Positions 7,766-16,332 of a DNA stretch of 64,000 nt are shown piece after piece. This DNA comes from UBA5448 sp045536965 (GTDB lineage: Bacteria; Bacillota; Clostridia; Oscillospirales; SIG627), in contig JAZSON010000009.1 of the NCBI GenBank assembly GCA_045536965.1, positions 36,340 to 100,339 on the forward strand, given 5' to 3'. The translations under genes and the position numbers were made by a program. Within the stretch, counting starts at the first letter, position 1. Each line of letters begins with the position of its first letter. The notes beneath the pieces are model-generated. The model was given only the letters and a program-made list of their open reading frames with translations. It searched no databases and was not told the DNA's origin.

Positions 7766-7886
7766 ATCTAATCTCCTTATCAAAATGTTTTTTTGCAATC
7801 CCATTATACATCTCATGTTTTTGTGAATCTTTGCAAATAATTGTTTATTTTTTACATTCTTTTGCCATTATAACATTTTTCACCCA

Positions 7887-7915
7887 TTGCTTTCAAGAGA
7901 AAAATGTGGTATAAT
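7887..7915 (+). promoter_or_regulatory. Promoter of the PHP-YhcC-HAD-MgtC gene group
   Basis: TTGCTT (7887-7892), 17-base spacer and perfect TATAAT (7910-7915), about 40 bases before the phosphatase start. Confidence 0.65.
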
Positions 7916-7956
7916 CACAAGGCGTTTATATGACAATTATTCATTGAGGTTTGGAT

Positions 7957-8736
7957 ATGTTTTCAAATTATCACACACATACATATCGTTGCGGTCATGG
8001 CAAAGGGGACGAAAGAGCGTATATTGAAGCCGCTCTGAAAGCCGGCATAACAACTCTTGGCTTTTCCGAGCACGCTCCCTACACCTTTGGTGACACGGGG
8101 TATTATTCCACCTATCGTATGCCCGAACACGACGGCCCAAACTATGTGGAAAGACTCCTTTCACTACGGGAAGAATACGCCGACAAAATCCAAATTTTAA
8201 TCGGATTCGAAGCAGAATATTACCCTCTGTATTTTGAAAGCTTTTTGAAAAAAATCCACCCGCTTCCCTATGATTATCTGATCCTCGGACAGCATTTCAT
8301 CGGCAACGAGATCGATAGCAAGTATGCAGGTCAATTACAAGACGGTATCCAACGACTGACCGCTTATACAGATCAATGCCTTGCAGCCCTTAAAACAGGA
8401 AAATTTGCCTATTTGGCCCATCCTGATTTAATGCGTGTAGATGTAACGCGCGAAGAAAAGAAAAATGAACTTCTCCGCTTGTGCCTTGGTGCCAAAGCAC
8501 TCGGTTATCCCATTGAAATCAACCTTTTGGGTCTTCGGGAAGGTCGCCATTATCCCTCCGAGGTGTTGTATGAGGCTATGGCTGAAAGCGGTTGTGATGT
8601 TGTAATCGGAGCAGACGCCCATACCCCCGACGCACTTTTGGATTTTGAGACCTACAATCGCGCACACAAGATCATTCAATCTTACGGATTGCATCACATC
8701 GATCAAATCAAAATCCCCGTACGCACCGACTTATGA
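7957..8736 (+). CDS. PHP-family histidinol-phosphatase-like hydrolase
   Basis: 259-residue metal-dependent phosphoesterase of the PHP superfamily. The N-terminal motif NYHTHTYRCGHG supplies the first metal ligands. GFSEHAP, GFEAEYYP, LGQHFIG, YLAHPDLMR, IEINLLG and VVIGADAHTP are successive ligands and active-site segments of HisK-type histidinol phosphatases. No other histidine-pathway gene is near, so the substrate could be another small phosphate ester. I chose ATG 7957 (TTGAGG 8 bases upstream) rather than the TTG two codons earlier. Its stop overlaps the next start by ATGA, indicating translational coupling to the radical SAM gene. Confidence 0.85.
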   Translation: MFSNYHTHTYRCGHGKGDERAYIEAALKAGITTLGFSEHAPYTFGDTGYYSTYRMPEHDGPNYVERLLSLREEYADKIQILIGFEAEYYPLYFESFLKKIHPLPYDYLILGQHFIGNEIDSKYAGQLQDGIQRLTAYTDQCLAALKTGKFAYLAHPDLMRVDVTREEKKNELLRLCLGAKALGYPIEINLLGLREGRHYPSEVLYEAMAESGCDVVIGADAHTPDALLDFETYNRAHKIIQSYGLHHIDQIKIPVRTDL

Positions 8737-9650
8737 CACGTTTTCTTTCTCTTTCTGATTATTTAAAAAATGTATACCACACTAAAGTTTACAAAATAGC
8801 ACTCGACGGAGGCTTCACCTGCCCCAACCGCGATGGCACGGTCGGCATAGGCGGTTGTATTTTCTGCAACGGCGGCTCCGGTGCCTTTTCCTTCCCCGTT
8901 ACTCCCGAGACCGTTTCATCACAGTTGCGGGAGGGAAAAAATAAAATTGCTTCAAAACTCGGCAAAAATCCTTTGCTCATCGCCTACTTTCAAAGCTATA
9001 CCAATACATACGCACCCATAGAAAAATTAAAATCGCTCTTCGAAGCTGCAATCCGTGATGAACAGGTCGTTATTCTATCCATCGCCACACGACCGGATTG
9101 CCTCTCGGATGATGTTATTTCCCTCCTTGCACAGCTCAATCAAATCAAACCTGTTTGGGTTGAGCTTGGACTCCAAACAATACATGAGCGTACCGCACAA
9201 TATATTCGACGCGGCTACCCTTTGTCTGTATATGTCGACGCAGTCCACCGACTCAAAAAAGCCAACCTAAGCGTTATTACACATATGATTGTCGGCCTGC
9301 CGGGTGAAGATGAATCGGATATGCAAAACACTGCAAAATTCATTGCAGAAAACAAAACAGATGGCATAAAAATTCAGCTTCTGCATATTTTGGAAGGTAC
9401 CGATCTAGCCCGCGAGTACAAGGCAGGAAGGGTTTCGGTGCTGACTCAGGAAGAATACATTAAAATATTACTCAATATCCTGCGTGTCCTCCCCCCTCAA
9501 ATGGTGATCCACCGCATGACGGGAGACGGCGCAAAAAAGGATTTACTTGCCCCCTTATGGTCCGCGAGAAAACGGGATGTCAGAAATGCCATCTACCGCG
9601 CCATGGAAAAAGAAAACATTTTTCAAGGAGAATGCACGAATGTGCAATAA
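8733..9650 (+). CDS. YhcC-type radical SAM protein (TIGR01212 family)
   Basis: 305-residue radical SAM enzyme. The cluster-binding cysteines lie in CPNRDGTVGIGGCIFCN, a spacing unlike classical CxxxCxxC but typical of the YhcC/TIGR01212 family, whose reaction is not firmly established. Other family segments are YKIALDGGFTCPNRDG at the start, AYFQSYTNTYAP, VWVELGLQT, HMIVGLPGEDE and HRMTGDG. Translation is coupled to the upstream phosphatase through a 4-base overlap. It is widespread in Firmicutes and likely housekeeping. Confidence 0.85.
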   Translation: MTRFLSLSDYLKNVYHTKVYKIALDGGFTCPNRDGTVGIGGCIFCNGGSGAFSFPVTPETVSSQLREGKNKIASKLGKNPLLIAYFQSYTNTYAPIEKLKSLFEAAIRDEQVVILSIATRPDCLSDDVISLLAQLNQIKPVWVELGLQTIHERTAQYIRRGYPLSVYVDAVHRLKKANLSVITHMIVGLPGEDESDMQNTAKFIAENKTDGIKIQLLHILEGTDLAREYKAGRVSVLTQEEYIKILLNILRVLPPQMVIHRMTGDGAKKDLLAPLWSARKRDVRNAIYRAMEKENIFQGECTNVQ

Positions 9651-9655
9651 AATAC

Positions 9656-10309
9656 ATGAAAAAATATCTATTCTTCGATCTCGACGGCACCTTGCTTAAC
9701 ACAGCAAAAGGAATCACAACGGGCATAGCGGATTCAATCCGTGAAACAGTCGGCATCACCGAAAAACCGGAAAACCTGCTTAGTTTTATCGGCCCGCCGC
9801 TCTATGACGAATTCATCCGTGTTTTTAATATCACACCTGCACAAGCCGATGAAACCGTCCGAGTCTATCGAAAATATTATGCAGACGTAGGTATGTACTT
9901 AAACTCACCCTATCACGGCATTTTCGAAGCGATTCAAAAACTCAAAAGAATAGGGTACGTTCCGGTTGTAGCAACCTCAAAACCCACTGTTTATTCTCTT
10001 CAAATGCTCGAAGCGCACGGTGCGCTCTCTCTTTTCCGTATGGTATCGGGTACAACCATCGGTAATCATAAAGAAACCAAAGCGGACGTTATCCGCAACG
10101 CCATAAACTCCCTCGGGGTAGATCCCACCGACGCCTACATGATTGGCGATCGAAAATTTGATATGCTCGGCGGGATTGAAACAGGGCTCGCACCTCTTGG
10201 AGTATCCTATGGTTTTGGATCGTATGAAGAACTGAAAAATGCAGGTGCCCACAAAATTTTCGATTCACCCTCTGCACTTAGAACTTGGCTTGAAAAACAA
10301 GCCCTTTAA
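9656..10309 (+). CDS. HAD-superfamily phosphatase (phosphoglycolate phosphatase-like)
   Basis: 217 residues. Motif I is FFDLDGTLLNT with the nucleophilic Asp, motif II VVATSKP, the motif III Lys lies in HKETKADVI, and motif IV is IGDRKFDMLGG. The helical cap between motifs I and II puts it in the Gph/PhoB-like C1 subclass. The start is not fully clear: ATG 9656 fits the family N terminus (MKKYLFFDLDG) but AAGGAG at 9625-9630 is far. An in-frame ATG at 9632 is too close to that site and overlaps the end of the radical SAM gene. Substrate unknown; phosphoglycolate clean-up or nucleotide house-cleaning are usual roles. Confidence 0.85.
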   Translation: MKKYLFFDLDGTLLNTAKGITTGIADSIRETVGITEKPENLLSFIGPPLYDEFIRVFNITPAQADETVRVYRKYYADVGMYLNSPYHGIFEAIQKLKRIGYVPVVATSKPTVYSLQMLEAHGALSLFRMVSGTTIGNHKETKADVIRNAINSLGVDPTDAYMIGDRKFDMLGGIETGLAPLGVSYGFGSYEELKNAGAHKIFDSPSALRTWLEKQAL

Positions 10310-10345
10310 ATCAAATACTTATCAATATCCCAGGAGGTAGATCAC

Positions 10346-11041
10346 ATGACATTAGAACAACTTGATAATCTGATGCACGATTTAAATCCCGTTTCCATCG
10401 CCGTTCGTTGCCTGCTTGCCGTAATCATCGGCGGTCTTATTGGCATCAACCGTGAAAGAAAACATCGTCCCGCAGGCTTTCGCACCCATATGCTCGTTTG
10501 CCTCGGCTCGGCTATGATCATGATGATCAGCCAATATGTTATAAAAAGCGGTTGGAGTACCGATATGACCCGCATGGGTGCGCAAGTCATTTCGGGTATC
10601 GGCTTTTTGGGCGCGGGTACCATTATCATTACAGGACGCTATCAAGTCAGAGGTCTGACCACCGCGGCAGGTCTTTGGGCATCCGCTTGTATTGGTCTGG
10701 CCATCGGAATCGGTTTTTATTACGGCGCTTTGATCGGCTTCGCTTTCATTGTAGCCGTCGTATCCTGCCTAAACGGTTTGAGCAATTCACTCAAAAAGAA
10801 TTCAAAATATGTCCAACTCTACATTGAATTCGATTCGGCTGACAATCTCGGTGTTTTTCTTCGATTTTTGAAGGAGAAAGAAATCGAAGTCGATGAACTG
10901 GAGGTAGGAAAAAGCAAAGTGTCAAGCGGTCTGTCCGTTTTTGCCATCGCCAACCTCAAATACAAAAGAAAAACCACACATGCCGACATCATCGAAATCA
11001 TCGGTACCATTCCCGGTATACATAGTATCGAAGAAATTTGA
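10346..11041 (+). CDS. MgtC/SapB-family membrane protein
   Basis: 231-residue inner-membrane protein. The N-terminal half has four or five hydrophobic helices with the family signature LLAVIIGGLIGINRERKHRPAGFRTHMLVCLGSA and SGIGFLGAGTII. The C-terminal ~85 residues are soluble, ACT-like (VQLYIEFDSADNLGVFLRFL...). MgtC-family members are linked to Mg2+ homeostasis and inhibition of F1Fo-ATPase in enterobacteria; in Firmicutes the role is less clear. AGGAGG lies 8 bases before the ATG. It is the last gene before the rimP promoter. Confidence 0.85.
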   Translation: MTLEQLDNLMHDLNPVSIAVRCLLAVIIGGLIGINRERKHRPAGFRTHMLVCLGSAMIMMISQYVIKSGWSTDMTRMGAQVISGIGFLGAGTIIITGRYQVRGLTTAAGLWASACIGLAIGIGFYYGALIGFAFIVAVVSCLNGLSNSLKKNSKYVQLYIEFDSADNLGVFLRFLKEKEIEVDELEVGKSKVSSGLSVFAIANLKYKRKTTHADIIEIIGTIPGIHSIEEI

Positions 11042-11073
11042 CCGCATATTTTTAAAAAAGTTGAAAAAAAGGG

Positions 11074-11102
11074 TTGCATTTCCCGAAATAACGTGATATA
11101 AT
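11074..11102 (+). promoter_or_regulatory. Promoter of the rimP-nusA-infB operon
   Basis: TTGCAT (11074-11079), 17-base spacer and perfect TATAAT (11097-11102), 70 bases before the rimP ATG. Confidence 0.75.
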
Positions 11103-11127
11103 AACAATGTAATTATGATAAAGTTAG

Positions 11128-11151
11128 GAGAGTGGATGAAACGCCACTCTC
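11128..11151 (+). promoter_or_regulatory. Leader hairpin before rimP
   Basis: GAGAGTGG (11128-11135) and CCACTCTC (11144-11151) form a perfect 8-bp stem with an 8-base loop inside the 5' leader, followed by a short T-rich stretch (TTTGCTTG). Similar hairpins are common just upstream of rimP in Firmicutes and may act in autoregulation or as a weak attenuator; that role is inference. Confidence 0.55.
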
Positions 11152-11171
11152 TTTGCTTGTTCGGAGGCATT

Positions 11172-11669
11172 ATGGCATCAACCAAACCAAACAAAATTGC
11201 AATCGCCGAAACGATCGAAAAACTGATTTCCCCCACCGTTGCCGAACTTGGGTATATCCTTTGGGATGTGGCGTATTTAAGAGAGCCCGACGGCTTCAAT
11301 CTCCTCATCACAATCGATAACGAAAACGGTATCACGCTGGAGGATTGCGAAAAAGTCACTCGCGCTATCAACCCACTGCTGGACGAGGCAGATCCCATCG
11401 AGGATAGTTATTCCCTCGAGGTCAGCTCTCCGGGGCTTGAACGGGTTCTCAAGCGCCCCCTTCACTTTGATACCATGGTGGGACAAAAAGTCAAAGTGAA
11501 CCTCTTTGCCCGCGCAAATGAGGATTTTCCATCGATTATCGGCAAAAAATCCTTTGAAGCTATTTTAGGGGAAAGAACCGCCACAACCCTGACACTGACG
11601 GTAGATGGCGCGTCCATTTGTCTCCCGCTCGAAAGCATCTCAAAAGTAAAAACAATATTTGAACTATAA
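11172..11669 (+). CDS. rimP: Ribosome maturation factor RimP
   Basis: 165-residue factor needed for late 30S subunit assembly. The N-terminal domain shows ELGYILWDVAYLREPDGFNLLITID and LEDCEKVTRAINPLLDE. The invariant SYSLEVSSPGLERVLKRPLHF follows, and the C-terminal part is an SH3-like barrel. I chose ATG 11172 because GGAGG is 4 bases upstream and the family begins about here; an in-frame ATG at 11115 would start inside the leader hairpin region. It is the first gene of the classical nusA-infB operon. Confidence 0.95.
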   Translation: MASTKPNKIAIAETIEKLISPTVAELGYILWDVAYLREPDGFNLLITIDNENGITLEDCEKVTRAINPLLDEADPIEDSYSLEVSSPGLERVLKRPLHFDTMVGQKVKVNLFARANEDFPSIIGKKSFEAILGERTATTLTLTVDGASICLPLESISKVKTIFEL

Positions 11670-11689
11670 ATACGGAGGAATCACAAATA

Positions 11690-12730
11690 ATGAACAACGA
11701 ATTCTTCGCGGCGCTCGATCTGTTGGAACAAGAAAAAGGAATTCCGAAAGATTACATGCTTGAAAAGGTCGAGGCTGCTCTGCTCACAGCATTCAAAAAA
11801 GAAAGCAATGGCTTGAGCAACGTTCGCATCGCCATCGATGGTACTAAAAAAACTGTTCGTATGTTTTCTCAGTTTACCGTTGTGGAAGATGTCACCGACC
11901 CCACACTTGAAATCAGTCTCGATGATGCGCACAAACTGAGCAAAAGATACAAGCTCGGTGATGTTGCCGAAAAAGAAATCAAACCGAAAAACTTCGGTCG
12001 CATCTCTGCACAAACCGCCAAAAACGTTATCGTTCAAGGTATCCGCGAAGCAGAACGCGGCATGATCATCCGTGAATACGAAAGCAAAGAAGATGATGTC
12101 GTTACCGCAGTCGTACGCATCATTGATCGTGCAACCGGCAACATTATTCTTGAAATGGGAAACAACCAAGCAACCTTATTAAAGGCTGAACAGATCCCCG
12201 GTGAACGCTTTAACGAAGGCGATCACATCAAGGTTTATGTCATGGGTGTTAAAAAGGATGCCAAAATGCCCATCATTGTTATATCCCGTACCCATCCCGG
12301 TCTCGTCAAGCGTATATTTGAAATGGAAGTCCCCGAAATTCAAGACGGAACCGTCATCATCCAAGCCATTGCCCGTGAAGCAGGTAGCCGTACCAAGATT
12401 GCCGTTTATTCCCGTGACGAAAATGTCGATCCCATCGGCGCTTGCATCGGTGTTCGCGGCATGAGAAAAAACACCATTATTCACGAACTTGCAGGCGAAA
12501 AAATCGATATCATCCATTATAGCGATAATCCCGAAGAATTCATCAAAGAAGCCCTCTCCCCCGCAAAAGTCGTTGCTGTGCATGTTGCGGATGACAAAAC
12601 CTGCCGTGTCGTTGTAGAACCCGATCAGCTTTCTCTTGCTATCGGTAAGGAAGGCCAAAATGCTCGCCTCGCGGCACGTTTGACCGGTTACAAAATCGAC
12701 ATCAAATCGACCGACAGCACCGACCTGTAA
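11690..12730 (+). CDS. nusA: Transcription termination/antitermination factor NusA
   Basis: 346 residues, the short firmicute form without the C-terminal acidic repeats of E. coli NusA. Order: N-terminal RNA-polymerase-binding domain (MNNEFFAALDLLEQEKGIPKDYMLEKVEAALL), an S1 domain (KEDDVVTAVVRIIDRATGNIILEMG), then two KH domains (GACIGVRGMRKNTIIHELAGEKIDII and LAIGKEGQNARLAARLTGYKIDI). It modulates pausing, termination and rRNA antitermination. It is preceded by GGAGG and co-transcribed with rimP and ylxR. Confidence 0.97.
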   Translation: MNNEFFAALDLLEQEKGIPKDYMLEKVEAALLTAFKKESNGLSNVRIAIDGTKKTVRMFSQFTVVEDVTDPTLEISLDDAHKLSKRYKLGDVAEKEIKPKNFGRISAQTAKNVIVQGIREAERGMIIREYESKEDDVVTAVVRIIDRATGNIILEMGNNQATLLKAEQIPGERFNEGDHIKVYVMGVKKDAKMPIIVISRTHPGLVKRIFEMEVPEIQDGTVIIQAIAREAGSRTKIAVYSRDENVDPIGACIGVRGMRKNTIIHELAGEKIDIIHYSDNPEEFIKEALSPAKVVAVHVADDKTCRVVVEPDQLSLAIGKEGQNARLAARLTGYKIDIKSTDSTDL

Positions 12731-12742
12731 GGAGGAAAAGGC

Positions 12743-13012
12743 GTGCAAAAAAAAATACCCGAACGTAAATGTTGCGGATGCGGTGAATGTAAACCAAAAA
12801 AAGATCTCATTCGCATCGTTCACGCCCCCGACGGAACGGTATCTATCGACTTAACAGGAAAAAAATCCGGTCGCGGTGCCTACATCTGTCCTTCCTGTGC
12901 ATGTTTGACAAAGGCAATCAAGTCAAAAAAACTCCAGCGTTCATTTGAATGCCCCATCCCGGAAGAAGTTTACCAAGCACTTGAAGAGGCGCTCAAAAAT
13001 GAACAACGATAA
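12743..13012 (+). CDS. rnpM: YlxR/RnpM RNA-binding protein
   Basis: 89 residues starting at a GTG preceded by AAGGAGG. The family signature RKCCGCGECKPKKDLIRIV and SGRGAYICPSCACLTKAIKSKKLQRSF (GRGAYxC motif) are complete. YlxR has been described as a modulator of RNase P activity in Bacillus (RnpM). It overlaps the start of the L7Ae-like gene by 14 bases, typical for this operon. Confidence 0.9.
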   Translation: MQKKIPERKCCGCGECKPKKDLIRIVHAPDGTVSIDLTGKKSGRGAYICPSCACLTKAIKSKKLQRSFECPIPEEVYQALEEALKNEQR

Positions 13013-13307
13013 ACTTTTGTTTGCTTTGGGATTAGCCTTGAAAGCAGGCGCTTTAATCAAAGGCAACGAAATGGTACATGAAGCCATCAGGAAAAACAAA
13101 GCGGCGCTGGTACTTTTAGCGCAAGATGCTTCAGACGGAAGCAAGAAAAAACTCATAACCGCCTGTGCATTTTATAAAACCGTTATACGCGAAATACCTT
13201 TTTCAAAAAAGTCTTTGGCGGCTGCACTCGGCAATGGTTCCGATTGTGCCGCAATCGCAATCAAGAAACACGAAATTTTGAAACTGATAGAAAATAATTT
13301 AGAGTAA
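12999..13307 (+). CDS. rplGA: L7Ae-family ribosomal protein YlxQ
   Basis: 102-residue member of the L7Ae/L30e/Gadd45 family that binds kink-turn RNA. Visible segments are LGLALKAGALIKGNEMVHEAIRKNKAALVLLAQDASD and the C-terminal SLAAALGNGSDCAAIAIKK. The start at ATG 12999 lies inside the end of ylxR; AAGAGGCG precedes it. An in-frame ATG at 12945 would give a much longer overlap and an N terminus foreign to the family. Its role in Bacillus is non-essential; it may bind a K-turn in rRNA or RNase P RNA. Confidence 0.9.
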   Translation: MNNDKLLFALGLALKAGALIKGNEMVHEAIRKNKAALVLLAQDASDGSKKKLITACAFYKTVIREIPFSKKSLAAALGNGSDCAAIAIKKHEILKLIENNLE

Positions 13308-13349
13308 GTCTGTCCTTCTAATGCTGACTCATGAAGGGAGTAATGACCA

Positions 13350-15965
13350 ATGGCAGAGCAAAACACTGTAAAAATCGCATCAATCGCGAAGGATCTTGCC
13401 GTAAAACCCAAGGATATTCTTAAAATTTTAACTGATCACGGCATCAGTAAAGGCCCGTCCGCCAACCTAACGGATGAAGAGGTCAGTCTTATTCTGTACC
13501 TCCTCGCAACATCCACCGAGGTCGAAGACATCAACCCGTATATTTCGGGCGATGTTCCTTTGTTGACCCCTGAAAAGCAAAAACGCTTGGATGAGCAGGC
13601 TGCAGAAAAGGCTGCTGCTGAAAAGGCTGCTGCTGAAAAGGCTGCTGCTGAAAAAGCTGCTGCCGAAAAGGCTGCCGCTGAAAAGGCTGCTGCCGAAAAG
13701 GCTGCTGCAGAAAAAGCCGCTGCAGAAAAGGCCGCTGCAGAAAAGGCTGCCGCACAAAAGGTTGCCGCTGAAAAAGCTGCTGCCCAAAAGGCCTCCTCTG
13801 AAAAGAACGACAATAAAAAAGCGCAGCCCGGAAAATTAACAAGCAATATTCAGGCGCGCAAATCGTTTGAGGAGCGTGTCAATGACGCGCGCATTGCCGC
13901 TGAAAAAGAAAAAGCGAAAGCCCAAGACAAGAAGAATAAACCGATGCAAAAACGGGAAGAAAAGAAAGAAGAGAAGAAAATCGCCTTTGCAGGCCGTGCC
14001 GACTTTTCTTTCGATGCTTCTACCAAAAAAGAAGTTTTCATCGTAGATACCAAAGGTGTTGATGTTGACCTTTCCAAATACGACGAGAAAATATATAACT
14101 ATGACACCTCGGACACTATATCCCACCGTTCTTCCGGCTCCCGTAACAATCAGCGTCCTCAGCGCAAACGCAAGGATGACCGCGATAAACGCTCTACCCC
14201 CGTAAAAGTACAACTTCCCTCCTCTGTACTCCTTCCCGAAAGTATGATTGTTTCCGAGTTGGCCAGAGAATTGCGCATCACCACCGCAGAAGTTGTTAAA
14301 AAACTCATGTCCATGGGTCAGATGGTCACCTTAAATCAATCAATTGATTACGAAACAGCCGCCATTGTTGCCGAAGAATTTGGTGTACACGCCAGCCAAA
14401 AGGTCGTTGTGACCATTGAAGACAAGCTGATCGGCAACGAAAACGACGATAACGCCGTCGATCTCTCTCCCCGCTCCCCCGTCGTGGTTGTCATGGGACA
14501 CGTTGACCACGGTAAAACCTCCCTTTTGGATGCAATCCGCCATGCCAATGTCACCGCAGGCGAAGCAGGTGGTATTACCCAGCATATCGGTGCATATCGC
14601 GTAAATATCAACGATCAAGACATCACCTTCCTTGACACTCCGGGGCATGAAGCATTCACCGCCATGCGTGCACGCGGTGCACAAGTCACCGATATTGCCA
14701 TTTTGGTTGTCGCTGCCGACGATGGTATCATGCCGCAGACGGTAGAAGCCATCAACCATGCCAAAGCGGCAGGTGTATCCATCATCGTTGCAATCAATAA
14801 AATCGATAAACCCACAGCCAACCCCGATCAAATCAAACAAGAACTCACCAAATACGATCTCGTCCCCGAAGAATGGGGCGGTGATGTTATTTGCGTTCCC
14901 GTATCCGCCATCACAAAACAGGGTATTGACCAGTTGCTCGAGTCGGTTCTTTTGGTTGCCGAAATGGCCGAACTCAAAGCCAATCCCAACCGCCGTGCAA
15001 AAGGTGTTGTCATCGAAGCAAAACTTGATAAAGGCAGAGGTCCCGTCGCCACCATTTTGGTACAAAACGGTACTCTCCGCACAGGTGATGTCATCATTGC
15101 AGGTTCAGCCGTCGGACGCGTCAGAGCCATGTATGACGATAAGGGCAAACAGCTTAAAGAAGCAGGTCCTTCGGTACCTGTTGAGATCCTCGGTCTGGCA
15201 GAAGTTCCGGGTGCCGGCGATATCTTCAACGCAGTAGAAGATGAGCGTATGGCAAGAGAACTGGCTGAGCAAAGAAAAACCAAGGAAAAAGAAGACGAAT
15301 TCAAAGCCAACAGCAAGGTATCCCTGACCGATCTCTTCAGCCAAATTCAAGAAGGTGTTCAAGAACTTTCCATCGTCGTCAAAGCCGATGTACAAGGTTC
15401 TGCCGAAGCTGTTAAAATCTCACTTGAAAAGCTTTCAAACAGCGATGTTCGCGTCAGAGTTATCCACTCTGCAGTCGGTGGTATCAACGAATCCGACGTC
15501 ATGCTCGCTTCTGCTTCCAATGCCATTATCATCGGCTTTAATGTACGCCCCGATAAAGGCGCTACCGACTCCGCCGCAAGACAAAAAGTCGACATTCGTT
15601 GCTATCGCATTATATATGAATGTCTGGAAGAAATCCAAGCGGCTATGAAGGGCATGCTCGCCCCCACATACAAAGAGGTTGTTTTGGGTCACGCCGAAGT
15701 TCGCCAAACCATCCATGTACCCAGTGTCGGTACCATTGCCGGATCGTATGTTCAGGATGGTAAGGTCACTCGTAATGCACAAATCCGCATTTTGCGCGAC
15801 AGTGTCATTATTTTTGAAGACAAAATCGACTCGCTCCGCCGCTTCAAGGACGATGTAAAAGAAGTCAACCAAGGATATGAATGCGGCATAGGACTTGAAA
15901 AATTCAATGACATCAAAGAAGGCGATATTTTAGAAGCCTTCGTGATGGAAGAGGTAAAAGCATAA
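13350..15965 (+). CDS. infB: Translation initiation factor IF-2
   Basis: 871 residues. Residues 1-60 form the first IF2_N-like helical domain (VKIASIAKDLAVKPKDILKILTDHGI). Residues ~85-155 are a tandem five-residue repeat (AAAEK). A charged linker and a second IF2_N domain (SELARELRITTAEVVKKLMSMG) follow. The G domain starts at PVVVVMGHVDHGKTSLLDAIR (G1), with DTPGHEAF (G3) and NKIDKP (G4). Domains II-IV complete the protein, which delivers fMet-tRNA to the 30S subunit. It sits 42 bases after ylxQ and 1 base before rbfA. Confidence 0.98.
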   Translation: MAEQNTVKIASIAKDLAVKPKDILKILTDHGISKGPSANLTDEEVSLILYLLATSTEVEDINPYISGDVPLLTPEKQKRLDEQAAEKAAAEKAAAEKAAAEKAAAEKAAAEKAAAEKAAAEKAAAEKAAAEKAAAQKVAAEKAAAQKASSEKNDNKKAQPGKLTSNIQARKSFEERVNDARIAAEKEKAKAQDKKNKPMQKREEKKEEKKIAFAGRADFSFDASTKKEVFIVDTKGVDVDLSKYDEKIYNYDTSDTISHRSSGSRNNQRPQRKRKDDRDKRSTPVKVQLPSSVLLPESMIVSELARELRITTAEVVKKLMSMGQMVTLNQSIDYETAAIVAEEFGVHASQKVVVTIEDKLIGNENDDNAVDLSPRSPVVVVMGHVDHGKTSLLDAIRHANVTAGEAGGITQHIGAYRVNINDQDITFLDTPGHEAFTAMRARGAQVTDIAILVVAADDGIMPQTVEAINHAKAAGVSIIVAINKIDKPTANPDQIKQELTKYDLVPEEWGGDVICVPVSAITKQGIDQLLESVLLVAEMAELKANPNRRAKGVVIEAKLDKGRGPVATILVQNGTLRTGDVIIAGSAVGRVRAMYDDKGKQLKEAGPSVPVEILGLAEVPGAGDIFNAVEDERMARELAEQRKTKEKEDEFKANSKVSLTDLFSQIQEGVQELSIVVKADVQGSAEAVKISLEKLSNSDVRVRVIHSAVGGINESDVMLASASNAIIIGFNVRPDKGATDSAARQKVDIRCYRIIYECLEEIQAAMKGMLAPTYKEVVLGHAEVRQTIHVPSVGTIAGSYVQDGKVTRNAQIRILRDSVIIFEDKIDSLRRFKDDVKEVNQGYECGIGLEKFNDIKEGDILEAFVMEEVKA
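13603..13794 (+). repeat. 15-bp tandem repeat inside infB
   Basis: About 13 copies of a 15-base unit (GCTGCTGAAAAGGCT with third-position changes) encode an Ala-Ala-Ala-Glu-Lys helix linker. Some later units carry Gln instead of Glu. Synonymous variation between units argues that the protein sequence is kept by selection. Confidence 0.9.
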
Positions 15966-15966
15966 T

Positions 15967-16332
15967 ATGGCAAAATATAGGCAAGATAAAATCAATCGAA
16001 GTGTCGTGGAAGCTATGGCAGCCGCTATTCGCGGCGTCAAGGACCCCCGTGTTAAAAGCGGCATCGTGACCATCAACGCTGCCGATGTCACGGCGGATTT
16101 GAAATTCGCCAAAATCTATTTCGGTTGCATCGGTTGCGAATCGGGTCCCGTCGCAGAGGGTCTCAAAAGCGCAACAGGGTATCTGCGCGCTTTTCTTGCC
16201 CGTGAATTAAACCTTCGTATTACACCCGAGCTCTCTTTCATTTATGACGCCTCCGCTGAGCAAGGCGCTCGTATTTCCACCATACTCAAAACCCTTGATA
16301 TTCCCGCGGAGGACAATGAATGCAATCCCTAA
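15967..16332 (+). CDS. rbfA: Ribosome-binding factor A
   Basis: 121-residue cold-shock and 30S-maturation factor with a KH-like fold that binds near helix 1 of 16S rRNA. Recognisable parts are KYRQDKINRSVVEAMAAAIRGVKDPRV, GIVTINAADVTADLKFAKIYF, GYLRAFLARELNLRITPELSFIYD and the final ARISTILKTL. It follows infB by one base and overlaps the start of the DHH phosphoesterase by 13 bases. Confidence 0.95.
   Translation: MAKYRQDKINRSVVEAMAAAIRGVKDPRVKSGIVTINAADVTADLKFAKIYFGCIGCESGPVAEGLKSATGYLRAFLARELNLRITPELSFIYDASAEQGARISTILKTLDIPAEDNECNP

Noticed and set aside
13436..13846. Ala/Phe-rich open frames opposite the infB repeat
   Set aside because: Simple reverse readings of the 15-base repeat; infB coding is unambiguous.
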